From an uncultured Eubacteriales bacterium (GTDB lineage: Bacteria; Bacillota; Clostridia; Christensenellales; Aristaeellaceae), in NCBI GenBank assembly GCA_900315675.1, contig OMZY01000008.1, forward strand, positions 1-64,000: a stretch of DNA of 64,000 nt, read 5' to 3'. Every line of letters starts with the position of its first letter. Within the stretch, counting starts at the first letter, position 1. Position numbers and translations under genes: made by a program. Under the pieces are notes generated by a model, which was not told the origin of the DNA, ran no database searches, and was given only the letters and a program-made list of their open reading frames with translations. Positions 24,613 through 33,990 of the stretch are shown one piece after another.

Positions 24613-26517
24613 ATGAGTGAAAATATGGAAACACTGATTCCGAAATGGCACAGGGAACTGGAACTGTTCAGCGGCATCAAGCCCCTGCTGATTCTGGAAG
24701 GCAATGTGCTGGATCAGTACCGTTATCCGCTGAAGGGTTCGGTGGAGCAGGATGAGATCATCCCGCTGAGCCGGTATCTGCATACCTTCTTCTCGGACAA
24801 CGGCTATGACCAGGTGGTGTTTTACAGCAACCTGGTCGGTTTTATGAGTCCCTATGATCCTTCCATGCTGAACCGCTTTGCCGCGGGCACGGGAACGACC
24901 ATCAAGGACGGCGCCATCCAGGCTGAATTCAAAGGCAACGGCGCAGATACGGCACCTAACGTGATCCGCCGGGCCATGTTCCAGCGCAAGGCCGCGACAG
25001 TTACCGTACTGGAAATGGCCAGCCATTACATAACCACCCCCGAGCGGATGGACCAGCAGGACGTGAACAGCTTCAATATCCTGATGCAGAGCGCCCTGAG
25101 CTCATCCTGGGTGCGGACCACCCAGGGCAAGAAGCAGAATCTCCTGATTCTGCTGGTGAACAAGCTGAACGACCTGCCGGCCTGGTTCTACCTGAACAAC
25201 CCGGTCTGCAAAATCCTGCGGCTGGAAGCACCGGATCGCGAGGAACGGAAGCGGATGATGACCGGCAACAACTTTGCCGGGTTCTTCTCCGGTACCGTAT
25301 ACCGCCGGGATCTGCCGTACTACAGCGAGCATCCGGATGAACTGGAGCGGATTAAGGAACGCTTCGTCGGCCTGACAGAAGGCATGACCTTCACCGAGCT
25401 GGATGAAATGCGCCTGCTGTGCAAAAAGGAAGAAATCCCGATCCGGGATCTGTGCACGGTGGTGGATCTGTACAAATACGGCATCAAGGAAAACCCCTGG
25501 AGCCGCCTGAACATGGAAAGCCTGAAGACGGCGAAGCAGGATTTCGAAAAGCGGATCAAGGGCCAGGATACAGCCCTGGAGCGGACCCTGGACGTGGTCA
25601 AGCGCGCCGTGACCGGTATGAACGGGGTAAACTCCTCCTCCACCGGGAAGCCCAAGGGCGTGCTGTTCTATGCCGGACCGACCGGTACCGGTAAAACGGA
25701 GACAGCCAAAGCCCTGGCGGAAAAGCTGTTCGGCGATGAAAGCACCTGCATCCGTTTTGACATGAGTGAATACGGCCAGAGCCATTCTGACCAGAAACTG
25801 ATGGGCGCACCTCCCGGATATGTGGGCTATGAAGCCGGCGGTCAGCTGACCAACGCGGTGAAGAAGAATCCCTTCTGTATCCTGCTGTTTGACGAAATCG
25901 AAAAAGCCCACTCCTCCATCCTGGACAAGTTCCTGCAGATCCTGGAGGACGGCCGGATGACGGACGGGCAGGGAAACACGGTTTATTTCTCCGAAACGAT
26001 CATCATCTTTACGAGCAACCTGGGGATCTATGTGAAGGACGCTTTCGGCAACCGGGAGCCTAACGTGACCATGGATATGCCCTATAAGGAAGTCCAGACC
26101 AAGGTCCGTTCCGCCATTGAGGATTACTTCAAACTGGAACTGGGCAGGCCTGAAATCCTGAACCGTATTGGCGAAAACATCGTGGTGTTTGACTATATCC
26201 GCAAGGACGCGGCCGAACTGATCCTGAAGTCTCAGGTAAACAAGATTATCAGCCGGCTGCGGGAACAGAAGAACATCAGGATCCGGATCGAGGATTTTGC
26301 CTACAGCAGCCTGCAGGAAGCCGCCACTTTCGATCTGTCCAACGGCGGACGCGGTATCGGCAACCAGGTGGAAAGCCTGCTGATCAACCCGCTGAGCCGC
26401 TGGCTGTTTGACAACGGCATTTCCGGAGACGCGGAGATCGTGATCGAGGGGTTCAATACCACGGCCAATCCGCCGAGTGTGATTTGCCGCAGAGAGGAGG
26501 CCGCCGGAAATGAGTGA
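24613..26517 (+). CDS. Hsp100/ClpB-like AAA+ ATPase with degenerate N-terminal half
   Basis: 634 residues. The C-terminal half is a complete Hsp100 second ATPase domain: Walker A GPTGTGKTETAKALAEKLFG (about 355-374), MSEYGQSHSDQKLMGAPPGYVGYE cut here to the pore loop GYVGYE, Walker B LLFDEIEKAH, sensor IIFTSNLG, and a D2-small domain with arginine finger NGGRGIGNQVE. The N-terminal half (1-280) looks like a worn AAA domain without a P-loop (LLILEGNVLDQY, then LLILLVNKLNDLPAW as the sensor region). No ClpP-binding loop was noticed. It overlaps the next gene by 8 bases. Inference: a remodeller for the CotH/VTC module. Confidence 0.85.
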   Translation: MSENMETLIPKWHRELELFSGIKPLLILEGNVLDQYRYPLKGSVEQDEIIPLSRYLHTFFSDNGYDQVVFYSNLVGFMSPYDPSMLNRFAAGTGTTIKDGAIQAEFKGNGADTAPNVIRRAMFQRKAATVTVLEMASHYITTPERMDQQDVNSFNILMQSALSSSWVRTTQGKKQNLLILLVNKLNDLPAWFYLNNPVCKILRLEAPDREERKRMMTGNNFAGFFSGTVYRRDLPYYSEHPDELERIKERFVGLTEGMTFTELDEMRLLCKKEEIPIRDLCTVVDLYKYGIKENPWSRLNMESLKTAKQDFEKRIKGQDTALERTLDVVKRAVTGMNGVNSSSTGKPKGVLFYAGPTGTGKTETAKALAEKLFGDESTCIRFDMSEYGQSHSDQKLMGAPPGYVGYEAGGQLTNAVKKNPFCILLFDEIEKAHSSILDKFLQILEDGRMTDGQGNTVYFSETIIIFTSNLGIYVKDAFGNREPNVTMDMPYKEVQTKVRSAIEDYFKLELGRPEILNRIGENIVVFDYIRKDAAELILKSQVNKIISRLREQKNIRIRIEDFAYSSLQEAATFDLSNGGRGIGNQVESLLINPLSRWLFDNGISGDAEIVIEGFNTTANPPSVICRREEAAGNE

Positions 26518-27175
26518 TCAGCAGAACAACATCATGGACCAGAATGAGTTCATGAAGCGTATGAAGGCGATCGCCTCGGATCTGTGGGGCGGTGTGATGC
26601 CTGTGGCAACGGAAACACCCGCGGCAGGATCCTCCGTACAGCCGAAGCCTCCGGTGAAGGAACCGGAAAAACCCGGAACTGATATCCGGAATCTCTGGAA
26701 GACCGCGGATGAATCCGTTGACTGGACGGACGCCCTTTCCCACAGCACGCCCGCGGACGGACTGACCACGCTGAAGATGTGGACCTTCTATCACAAGCAC
26801 GCGGAGCGCGTGCTGGCCGGAGACCTGGACGCTTATACCGAGGTGCTGCAGAAGGCCAATCCGCTGGGAGAACTGACAGACTTTGCCGAAAACATCAGCA
26901 TGCGCGCCCTGTCCGCTTCCCGGCTGGAAAGCACCTTCCGCTGTAAGGGCGAATATATGGAAAAGAACCGGAAGCTGTATCTGGCCGCAATGGGACTGAG
27001 GATTGCCCGGGACCTGCTGGCCTGCCTGCCGGTGGAGGAAGTGACCGTGAAGGCTGAATTCGGTGGAGAAAGCGTGTTCAGCGCTACCTATCCCCGGATG
27101 CAGCTTCTGCACCGGAACTTCATGTTTGTGGACCCTGTGGAGCTTTCCCAGGAATGCGGAGCCACCTTCGCCTGA
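26510..27175 (+). CDS. Unknown protein translationally coupled to the AAA+ ATPase
   Basis: 221 residues, no family recognised. Residues 1-30 are polar, 40-60 a proline-rich linker (PKPPVKEPEKPG), and the remainder a mixed helical domain with DWTDALSHSTPADG and a compact C-terminus (YPRMQLLHRNFMFVDPVEL). No signal peptide or membrane segment. The 8-base overlap with the ATPase gene suggests an adaptor or substrate-recognition partner; that is inference from position. It closes the cluster, ahead of a strong terminator. Confidence 0.6.
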   Translation: MSDQQNNIMDQNEFMKRMKAIASDLWGGVMPVATETPAAGSSVQPKPPVKEPEKPGTDIRNLWKTADESVDWTDALSHSTPADGLTTLKMWTFYHKHAERVLAGDLDAYTEVLQKANPLGELTDFAENISMRALSASRLESTFRCKGEYMEKNRKLYLAAMGLRIARDLLACLPVEEVTVKAEFGGESVFSATYPRMQLLHRNFMFVDPVELSQECGATFA

Positions 27176-27188
27176 ACTGCATAAACAA

Positions 27189-27219
27189 AGAGCATTGGAA
27201 CGCGTCCAATGCTCTTTTT
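27189..27219 (+). terminator. Terminator of the CotH/VTC/AAA cluster
   Basis: Perfect 11-base arms AGAGCATTGGA and TCCAATGCTCT around ACGCG, followed by TTTTT. A second hairpin (GCAGGG/CCCTGC, 27225-27242, then six T) follows at once and overlaps the end of the opposing lipoprotein gene. Confidence 0.93.
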
Positions 27220-27246
27220 CAAAGGCAGGGAAGTTTCCCTGCTTTT

Positions 27247-28317
27247 TTACTGTGCCCATTCGGGAACCGGAACCGGAGTTACGTCCGGACCGGGGGTTTC
27301 CAGTCTCGGCCGGTCTTTCACGGGAGCCGGCGTAGTCGGAACGGGTGTGGGGCCTTCCCGCAGGGGAGGTGTGACAACTGCCTTGCTTCCTTCCTTTTCT
27401 TCCACCAAAGCCAGCCGGCACGGATCCCAGATGGAGCCGTTGCCGGAGATTACCTGAATCTTTGAGGTGTCCAGACGCAGGGCCACCCGGAGACCCACGG
27501 TGGTCCGGTTCAGATAACCGAAGCTCAGGTGTCCGATGTTCGTGCCGCCCTTTTCATGCGGATCGGCGATACCGGCGCAGAGCTGGAGGTAACGGCCCTT
27601 CAGCTGGTTGCCGTTGCTGTCCCGCTTCAGTGCGGCAACCCAGTAGTCCGAGGTGCCGTAGGAGCTGTCCTTTGACAGCTTGCTGCCGTATTTCTTATGC
27701 TGCTTCTTGTTCAGTGCGTAAGGGGTGGCGTAGGCCCAGCGGGATTTCACCTCATAGAAGCGCTGCGCGGTAAACCCGTATTTTTCGGTCATCAGTTCTC
27801 CGTCTGTCAGGGGATACAGTCGCCCGTATTGTTCTTCCGTTACTGCGGCCAGCACCGGCTCATCCCCGAGAAGATCATAAATCATGGTATCGTTCAGCCA
27901 ACGGTTCAGGTCCGTTTCGCCGTAATCCGTAATTTCCGGATATTTCCGGCCTTTCGCGTCTTTCTCGTTGTCGACTTCCGTGGGCTGATGGGCGTCAATG
28001 ATATAGGTGGTATACAGCAGCGCCTTTCCGTCCTCAACGGAAAGCACCTGCCAGAGCACCGGGGCCTTGGCGTCCTCGCTGTAGGTTTTCGGATCATACA
28101 TGGCCGGATCGTTGGCGTTCTTCTTGGTGATCGCCGGATCCTTATCATAAGGATACCAGCCCATGATGACATACTGATATCCCGCGTTCAGATCCCAGCC
28201 GCGCAATCCGCAGGCGTCCACGCCGGCAGACACGTCCGGGACTTCCGCCGGTGAAACGGCACAGCCGAAAAGCAGGATTGTAATCAGGGACATTGCGAGC
28301 AGACACTTCAGTTTCAA
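27247..28317 (-). CDS. Lipoprotein with DUF6273-like domain
   Basis: About 356 residues. The signal sequence ends in LLFGC, a good lipobox. The central part (GWYPYDKDP, PVLWQVLSVEDGKALLYT, YIIDAHQP, DLNRWLNDTMIYDLL, SYGTSDYWVAALK, GLRVALRLD) follows the DUF6273 pattern found in many clostridial extracellular proteins, whose function is unknown. The C-terminal 45 residues are a Pro/Thr-rich tail. I start at TTG 28317, which has GGAGGTG 6-7 bases upstream; a longer frame reaching 28365 has no such site. Confidence 0.7.
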   Translation of the reverse strand: MKLKCLLAMSLITILLFGCAVSPAEVPDVSAGVDACGLRGWDLNAGYQYVIMGWYPYDKDPAITKKNANDPAMYDPKTYSEDAKAPVLWQVLSVEDGKALLYTTYIIDAHQPTEVDNEKDAKGRKYPEITDYGETDLNRWLNDTMIYDLLGDEPVLAAVTEEQYGRLYPLTDGELMTEKYGFTAQRFYEVKSRWAYATPYALNKKQHKKYGSKLSKDSSYGTSDYWVAALKRDSNGNQLKGRYLQLCAGIADPHEKGGTNIGHLSFGYLNRTTVGLRVALRLDTSKIQVISGNGSIWDPCRLALVEEKEGSKAVVTPPLREGPTPVPTTPAPVKDRPRLETPGPDVTPVPVPEWAQ

Positions 28318-28396
28318 GGCCAGCACCTCCGGGAGCATTATAGACGAAACCGGGGCAAACCGCAACCTTGCGGCGGGACGGAAAGGAAAACAGCGG

Positions 28397-28425
28397 TTGG
28401 CTTTTTATGCCGGGCATGGTATCAT
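28397..28425 (+). promoter_or_regulatory. Promoter of the LRR gene
   Basis: -35 TTGGCT (28397-28402), 17-base spacer, -10 TATCAT (28420-28425), ending 40 bases before the ATG in the divergent spacer 28318-28464. Confidence 0.6.
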
Positions 28426-28464
28426 ATCACCTGTACGATTTTTCCCTGAAAGGTCTGATCAAGA

Positions 28465-29520
28465 ATGTTTCGAAACCGTATCATCCGTAAAGCGGCGGCC
28501 GCGGTGCTGCTCCTGATCCTGTGCATTGCTTTCGCGGCGGCGCAGGCAGAGACGGTCAGCTTTGCCGGGCTGAGTGACGCGCTGAAATACCTGAAGAAGA
28601 ACCAGCCGGAAGCGCTGACGATTGAAGCCGGAAAGTTTAAACCTTCCGAACTGATCAAGGTGAAAAACACCCTGCCGGAAGGGGCGGAATTCCATTTTAC
28701 CGTGAACTGGAGCAATGTTCCGTATTCCGATGAAACGGAGGAACTGGATCTGCGTGAACTGAAGGGTGCCGTGAAGAAAGAGGACCTGGAAGCGCTCGTC
28801 GTCCTCTGCCCGAATCTCCGCCTGGTGGACAATTCCGCCAAACGGTATCCCACCAACAGCGAAATGATCGAGCTGATTGAAAAGTATCCGCAGGTGCATT
28901 TCGACTGGATTGTCAGCTTCGGCAAGGGACACTACTGCGCCACCAACGCCACCACCTTCTCCACGATGAATCCGCCCAGTTCCGGTAAGGAGCTGACCAG
29001 CGCCAAGCTGGAGCTGCTGAAGTATATTCCGAACCTGAAGGCGCTGGACCTGGGTCACAATGATGTGACGACACTGGACTTCCTGAAGTATGTGCCGGAC
29101 CTGGAACTGCTGATTATCGGTCAGAACCATGTGAAGGATATCACTCCAATCGGGGAGCTGAAGCATCTGCAGTATGCGGAGCTGTTCACCAATCCTTTCA
29201 CGGACCTGTCTCCGCTGGCTAACTGCAAGGAACTGCTGGACCTGAACATTACCAACTGCCAGACGCCGGATCTTTCCCCGCTGGACGGCATTGATACCCT
29301 TGAACGGCTCTGGGCGAACATGATCCGTCATCTGACGGATGAAGAGAAGGAACGCTTCAAACAGGTGCATCCGGACTGCCAGGTGGACTTCCAGCCCTCC
29401 CACGCGGCAACCGTAGACGGCTGGAGAAAACATATCCGTTACCGGCATTATATCTGGTGCTTCAAAAATCACCAGTGGGTACCTTTTGATCAGGACATTC
29501 CCGGTGTCAGATATCCGTAA
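28465..29520 (+). CDS. Secreted leucine-rich-repeat protein
   Basis: 351 residues. Signal peptide with hydrophobic AAAAVLLLILCIAFAAA and cleavage near AQA-ET. Residues 170-290 hold about five LRR turns of the internalin-like 22-residue type (LKALDLGHNDVTTLDFLKYV, LELLIIGQNHVKDITPIGEL, LDLNITNCQTPDLSPLDGI). No LPxTG, lipobox or other anchor. The rest is not recognised. Likely an extracellular binding protein. Confidence 0.75.
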   Translation: MFRNRIIRKAAAAVLLLILCIAFAAAQAETVSFAGLSDALKYLKKNQPEALTIEAGKFKPSELIKVKNTLPEGAEFHFTVNWSNVPYSDETEELDLRELKGAVKKEDLEALVVLCPNLRLVDNSAKRYPTNSEMIELIEKYPQVHFDWIVSFGKGHYCATNATTFSTMNPPSSGKELTSAKLELLKYIPNLKALDLGHNDVTTLDFLKYVPDLELLIIGQNHVKDITPIGELKHLQYAELFTNPFTDLSPLANCKELLDLNITNCQTPDLSPLDGIDTLERLWANMIRHLTDEEKERFKQVHPDCQVDFQPSHAATVDGWRKHIRYRHYIWCFKNHQWVPFDQDIPGVRYP

Positions 29521-29532
29521 AATGAATAAATG

Positions 29533-29561
29533 AAAAGGACGGCGTGAGACCGTCCTTTTTT
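29533..29561. terminator. Bidirectional terminator between the LRR and P-type ATPase genes
   Basis: AAAAGGACGG and CCGTCCTTTTT around CGTGAGA: A-run on one side and T-run on the other, so it can serve both converging genes. Confidence 0.88.
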
Positions 29562-29577
29562 ATTGGTATTCTTATGA

Positions 29578-31929
29578 TCAGCTCCTGCGCTTCAGGATCC
29601 AGCCGCACAGCAGCACCACACCGCCGCCTGCCAGAACCAGCCCGGCGAAAAGCGCTACCGCGGGACCGGTCAGCGGGACCAGGAAGAAAACATGTCCCAG
29701 CAGCAGGAAGGCCAGCGTAAAGGCGCAGGCGGTGACCAGCAGCAGGGCACGGCGCAGCGTGTTGAGGGGCAGGCAGGACCGGATGAGCACGATCCAGCAG
29801 ACGGCACCCGCGCAGAGGGTGGCCAGCGTGCTGCACAGGGCATGGGACCAACCCGCCCAGGTCATTGCCATGGAGATGGAGGCACAGAAAGCGGCGGCGA
29901 TGCCGCCCGGCAGGGCGCGGTAAAGCACGGTGCGCAGGAAATCACCCCGGATCCGGTCTCCGCTGGGTTCCAGGGCCAGCACAAAGCCGGGAAGCCCGAT
30001 CATCAGGGAGGAGATCAGGGTCAGCTGGATGGGCTGGAAAGGATAAACCGCCGGCAGCACGAGAATCAGCAGACTCAGCAGGAAGCTGAAGATGGTTTTG
30101 GTCAGGAAGAGGGATGCGGCCCGGGTAATGTTATTGATGACCCTGCGGCCTTCCAGCACGACCTCAGGCAGAACGCTGAAGTCGGAAGTCATGAGCGTCA
30201 GCTGGGCGGAACTGCGGGCGGCGTCCGCGCCGCCGGCCATGGCAATCGAACAGTCTGCGGCTTTCAGGGCGGGGATGTCGTTGACACCGTCTCCGGTCAT
30301 GGCCACGTTATGTCCCTTGCGCTTGAGCGCCAGCACCAAAGACTTCTTCTGTTCCGGGGTAACACGCCCGAAGACGGTATAGCGGTCGCAGGCGTCATCC
30401 AGCGCCTCTTCGGTCTTCAGGGAGGAGGCGTCCACATACCTGTCCCAGCCGGGAATCCCGGCGCGGCGGGCAATCATGGAAACAGTGATGGGATTGTCGC
30501 CGGAGATAATCCGCAGATCCACATCCTGTTCCCGGAAATAGCGAAGGGTTTCATCCACGGCAGGGCGCAGCTGGTCGGATAGTACGCAGATACCGCAGAT
30601 GGTTTTGAAGGGCGGAAGGGATTCGGCGGAAACGAGCCCCTGGCCTTCCACCAGTACCAGAACCCGCTTGCCTTCGGAGGCATACTGTTCCACCTTTGCC
30701 CGCAGCTCCGCGGGATAGCGGTCGCCCAGGACAAATTCCGGAGCGCCGAGGATGAGCATAGTGCCGTCATAGAAAGTAGCGGCGGATTTTTTGCGTTCGG
30801 AGGAGAAGGGAAGCACATCCCGGGGTTTTTCCGCCGCAGGCGGTATTTTGGCCCGCAGCGCGTTCAGTGTGGCGCTGTTTTCATCAAAGACGCCCAACAG
30901 TCGGGCAAGGGCCCGTTCTGTCTCCTCACGGGTGCGTTCCACGCCTTCCACGGCTTCCAGTTCCATGGTACCGGTGGTGAGGGTGCCGGTTTTGTCCAGG
31001 CACAGGACATCCACCCGGGCCAGGGTTTCAATGCCGGAAAGCTCCTGAACCAGCGCGTTGCGTCTTCCCAATTTCACCACGCCGACAGCCATGGCGACGC
31101 TGGTCAGCAGAATAAGCCCTTCCGGGATCATGCCGATCATGGCGGCCACGGAGGAAGGTACGGCTTCCGCAACGGGCACATGGTGCAGCAGGAGCTGCTT
31201 AAGGAAAAGCAGGACGCCCAGGGGAATCAGTACCATGGAGTCAAAGCGGATGAGCTTTTTCAGGTCTGTCATCAGGCGGGAAGCGGGACGTGCGTCTTTC
31301 CGGGCCTCGCTGGTCAGACGGCCGGCATAGCTTTCATCGCCTACGTACACCTGCTGGGCCAGCAGCCTTCCTTCTACTATATAGGAACCGGAATACAGCC
31401 AGCTGTTCACCTGCTTGGACACGGCGTTGCTTTCCCCGGTCAGCAGAGATTCCATGGCGGCGCCGCTGCCGTCCACCACGATGGCGTCCGCAACCACCTG
31501 GTCACCGCCCCGCAGGACAATCAGATCGCCTTCCACGGTGGCTTCCTTTTCAAGGGTGATTTCCTTTCCATCCCGCAATACGTGGACGGAAGGGGCGTTC
31601 AGAAGCTTCAGGGAGGCGATGGTTTTGCGGGCACGGTATTCCTGCACCGCACCGATCAGAATATTGGCAAAAACCACAAAAAGGAACAGCATGTTCCGGT
31701 AACTGCCGACCAGCAGCAGGCACAGGGCCAGGGACAGGTTCAGCAGGTTGAAGAGCGTCAGGGTATGGTTCAGCAGGATCCGGGGCAGGCTCAGGCTGTC
31801 CGGGTCAGTCATGCGGTTGGTGCGGCCGGACTGAACTTTCTCTTCAGCCTGTGCGGCGGTCAGTCCGGAGGGATCGGTGAAGGTGAAACCGGCAGGAAGT
31901 TCACAGGGGAGAGTGAGATCTTTTTTCAT
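29578..31929 (-). CDS. Cation-transporting P-type ATPase (CtpE-like)
   Basis: 783 residues. Actuator motif LLTGES, phosphorylation site DKTGTLTTG, hinge MTGDGVNDIPALKAAD, and about ten membrane helices. The fourth helix region has PEGL, as in calcium- or magnesium-type P2 pumps rather than heavy-metal P1B pumps (no CPC). The N-terminal FNLLNLSLALCLLLVG and the YRNMLFLFVVFANI segment fit the CtpE-like group, known in actinobacteria to move calcium. The ion is inferred. It is a single gene with its own AAAGGA ribosome-binding site. Confidence 0.88.
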   Translation of the reverse strand: MKKDLTLPCELPAGFTFTDPSGLTAAQAEEKVQSGRTNRMTDPDSLSLPRILLNHTLTLFNLLNLSLALCLLLVGSYRNMLFLFVVFANILIGAVQEYRARKTIASLKLLNAPSVHVLRDGKEITLEKEATVEGDLIVLRGGDQVVADAIVVDGSGAAMESLLTGESNAVSKQVNSWLYSGSYIVEGRLLAQQVYVGDESYAGRLTSEARKDARPASRLMTDLKKLIRFDSMVLIPLGVLLFLKQLLLHHVPVAEAVPSSVAAMIGMIPEGLILLTSVAMAVGVVKLGRRNALVQELSGIETLARVDVLCLDKTGTLTTGTMELEAVEGVERTREETERALARLLGVFDENSATLNALRAKIPPAAEKPRDVLPFSSERKKSAATFYDGTMLILGAPEFVLGDRYPAELRAKVEQYASEGKRVLVLVEGQGLVSAESLPPFKTICGICVLSDQLRPAVDETLRYFREQDVDLRIISGDNPITVSMIARRAGIPGWDRYVDASSLKTEEALDDACDRYTVFGRVTPEQKKSLVLALKRKGHNVAMTGDGVNDIPALKAADCSIAMAGGADAARSSAQLTLMTSDFSVLPEVVLEGRRVINNITRAASLFLTKTIFSFLLSLLILVLPAVYPFQPIQLTLISSLMIGLPGFVLALEPSGDRIRGDFLRTVLYRALPGGIAAAFCASISMAMTWAGWSHALCSTLATLCAGAVCWIVLIRSCLPLNTLRRALLLVTACAFTLAFLLLGHVFFLVPLTGPAVALFAGLVLAGGGVVLLCGWILKRRS

Positions 31930-31964
31930 GAAAATCCTTTCCCAAAAAAGCCTGAAAAAAAGGC

Positions 31965-31993
31965 TTGATTTTTTGCATACGGTATGATAGAAT
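31965..31993 (+). promoter_or_regulatory. Promoter of the tRNA-Thr gene
   Basis: -35 TTGATT (31965-31970), 17-base spacer, -10 TAGAAT (31988-31993), 24 bases before the tRNA. An AAGCCT/AGGCTT hairpin (31945-31966) overlaps the -35 edge. Confidence 0.6.
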
Positions 31994-32017
31994 ACGTCCG
32001 TTGTCGCAAGACAGCGT

Positions 32018-32093
<76 letters not shown>

Positions 32094-32523
32094 TGAACCT
32101 GGAGCACGTTGCATCAATGGGCCCTGGGTTTTTTTGTGCCCATTTTGCGGTTTCATGGGGTTCACAGCACCTGCCCATTGTAACACAGGACAGGGGAGAA
32201 AAACATAGAGAACAGGGATATTTCAGACGAAATACAGATACTGTTCACAAATCAAAGACAGGAAGAGGGACTTCCTGTCTTTTTGTACAGCGGATGCGCC
32301 TCACAGAAGGAAAGCTGATTGACCGTGGAAATGATTTAAGCTATGATGGTACTGTCAAATGATGGAAAAATAAATAATTGCCGCGATTGATCTGTTTTGT
32401 ATCCTGTATTTCTCATAGGAACAGAAAAACGCAACAGCCGGGTGGACCGGTTGCTGCGTATGAATCTGTGATCCCGGTAAAACCTGAACTGTGGTTACGG
32501 GAAAAGAAGAAAGGATGTTAACG
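32094..32523 (+). other. Gene-free stretch after the tRNA
   Basis: 430 bases with no credible gene. It contains an AATGGGC/GCCCATT hairpin with an internal T-run (32113-32142), the terminator at 32253-32285, and an imperfect CGCAACAG/TTGCTGCG hairpin at 32430-32459. No clear promoter for the following gene was found. Confidence 0.5.
32253..32285 (+). terminator. Intrinsic terminator downstream of tRNA-Thr
   Basis: AAGACAGGAAG and CTTCCTGTCTT around AGGGA, followed by TTTTTG. The same stem recurs in the terminator at 35416-35445. Confidence 0.85.
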
Positions 32524-33957
32524 ATGAAGAAGATCTTACTGGCTGTACTGGTTCTGGTCATGCTGGCAGGCGCTGCCCTGGCTCAGGAAACTGCCGGGTT
32601 CTCCTTTGCGACTTTAGGCGACGCAATGGCGTCGGAAAGCTACACAGGCATCGCCGGCGGTGACGATCAGCACTTCAATGTAGTTGTTACGCTGAACGGA
32701 GCTCCTCATCGTCTGACGGCGGATCTGGATGATAAAGCCAGGGAACTGGCAGAAGGCACACTGGAATCTGTGGAAGCGGATGCGGTGGAAGCTGCGTTTG
32801 AGGCATATAATGCTTATATAAGAACGCTGCCTGTTACCCGTGAAGAGGAAATCACCGCCCAGCCGAAGTCCCGGGAGGAACTGGAAGAACTGGTGGGAAA
32901 GACGCTGCTGGAAGTGGAAGCGGCGGGTTATGAACACGGGTCTTCCGAAATGGGTGCGGATGATACGGCTGTCTATACCGTAAGCTTCGGAATGTATGAT
33001 TACAACCTGCTGCTGAATGAAACCTATACGGAATACAGGGAGCACGATGAAAACGGCTATATCGGTGATCTGACGGTGAAAAGCGTCAGCGTGGCCGGTT
33101 TATCCCACTATGCCGCGGATCTGCGCTATCACGCGGACGGAACGTACGACGCGGAAAACGACGCCTGGGGTGAATATACGGCGCTGATGGAGAAGATTAC
33201 CGGGGCACTGGAGGCTGAAAACCCGGAAGAGGCTGTGCAGGCGCTTGTGGAAGCCATGCCGGAACAGGAGGAGACAATCAGGATGTTTGCTGAACTATTC
33301 GCTTCCATGAGCGGAATGGAGCCGGAGGAGGCTGCGCAGCCGGAAGACGCGTTTTATATCGCTCCTATATCTGATGAAATCTTTGCGCGTATTGAAGGAA
33401 AATCCTTTAAGGAGGACTGCACGCTTCCCCGGGAGGACCTGCGGTACCTGCATGTGCTGCATGTGGATCTGAACGGGGAAACCCGGGAAGGGGAAATGAT
33501 CGTCAACCGGCATATTGCGGAGGATGTGCTGGAAATTCTCCGGGAACTGTATGAAGCGGAATACCCGATTGAAAAAATCCGGCTGGTGGATGAGTACGAC
33601 GCGGATGACGAGCTTTCCATGGAGGACAATAATTCCTCGTCCTTCAATTTCCGGTTCATTTCCCATACAACCCGGGTTTCCAAGCACGGTCTTGGACTGG
33701 CTGTGGACATCAATACCCTTTACAATCCCTATACGAAGATCGTGGATGGCGTTCGCATTGTGGAACCGGTTACGGGTGAACCTTACCTGGACCGGGAAGC
33801 GGATTTTCCCTGCAGGATTGACCATGAGGACCTGTGCTACCGTCTCTTCACCGAACACGGCTTTGAATGGGGCGGAGACTGGGAAGACCGGAAGGATTAC
33901 CAGCATTTTGAGATTCCGACCAGCGTGATTGCCGAATGGTATCCTGATAATCAGTAA
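32524..33957 (+). CDS. Secreted M15-family D,D-carboxypeptidase-like protein (VanY type)
   Basis: 477 residues from ATG 32524 (AAAGGA 9 bases upstream). Signal peptide KKILLAVLVLVMLAGAALA. The C-terminal 160 residues are an M15 zinc peptidase: SKHGLGLAVDINTLYNPY supplies the first histidine and aspartate ligands and KDYQHFEIP the second histidine. The N-terminal 300 residues are an acidic, unrecognised region with EEITAQPKSREELEEL. M15 enzymes trim D-Ala or cut peptide stems in peptidoglycan. It sits 33 bases before a VanX-like fusion gene, suggesting joint wall remodelling. Confidence 0.8.
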   Translation: MKKILLAVLVLVMLAGAALAQETAGFSFATLGDAMASESYTGIAGGDDQHFNVVVTLNGAPHRLTADLDDKARELAEGTLESVEADAVEAAFEAYNAYIRTLPVTREEEITAQPKSREELEELVGKTLLEVEAAGYEHGSSEMGADDTAVYTVSFGMYDYNLLLNETYTEYREHDENGYIGDLTVKSVSVAGLSHYAADLRYHADGTYDAENDAWGEYTALMEKITGALEAENPEEAVQALVEAMPEQEETIRMFAELFASMSGMEPEEAAQPEDAFYIAPISDEIFARIEGKSFKEDCTLPREDLRYLHVLHVDLNGETREGEMIVNRHIAEDVLEILRELYEAEYPIEKIRLVDEYDADDELSMEDNNSSSFNFRFISHTTRVSKHGLGLAVDINTLYNPYTKIVDGVRIVEPVTGEPYLDREADFPCRIDHEDLCYRLFTEHGFEWGGDWEDRKDYQHFEIPTSVIAEWYPDNQ

Positions 33958-33990
33958 AACGGACGAAAAGAAGAAACGGAGGGCTGAACG

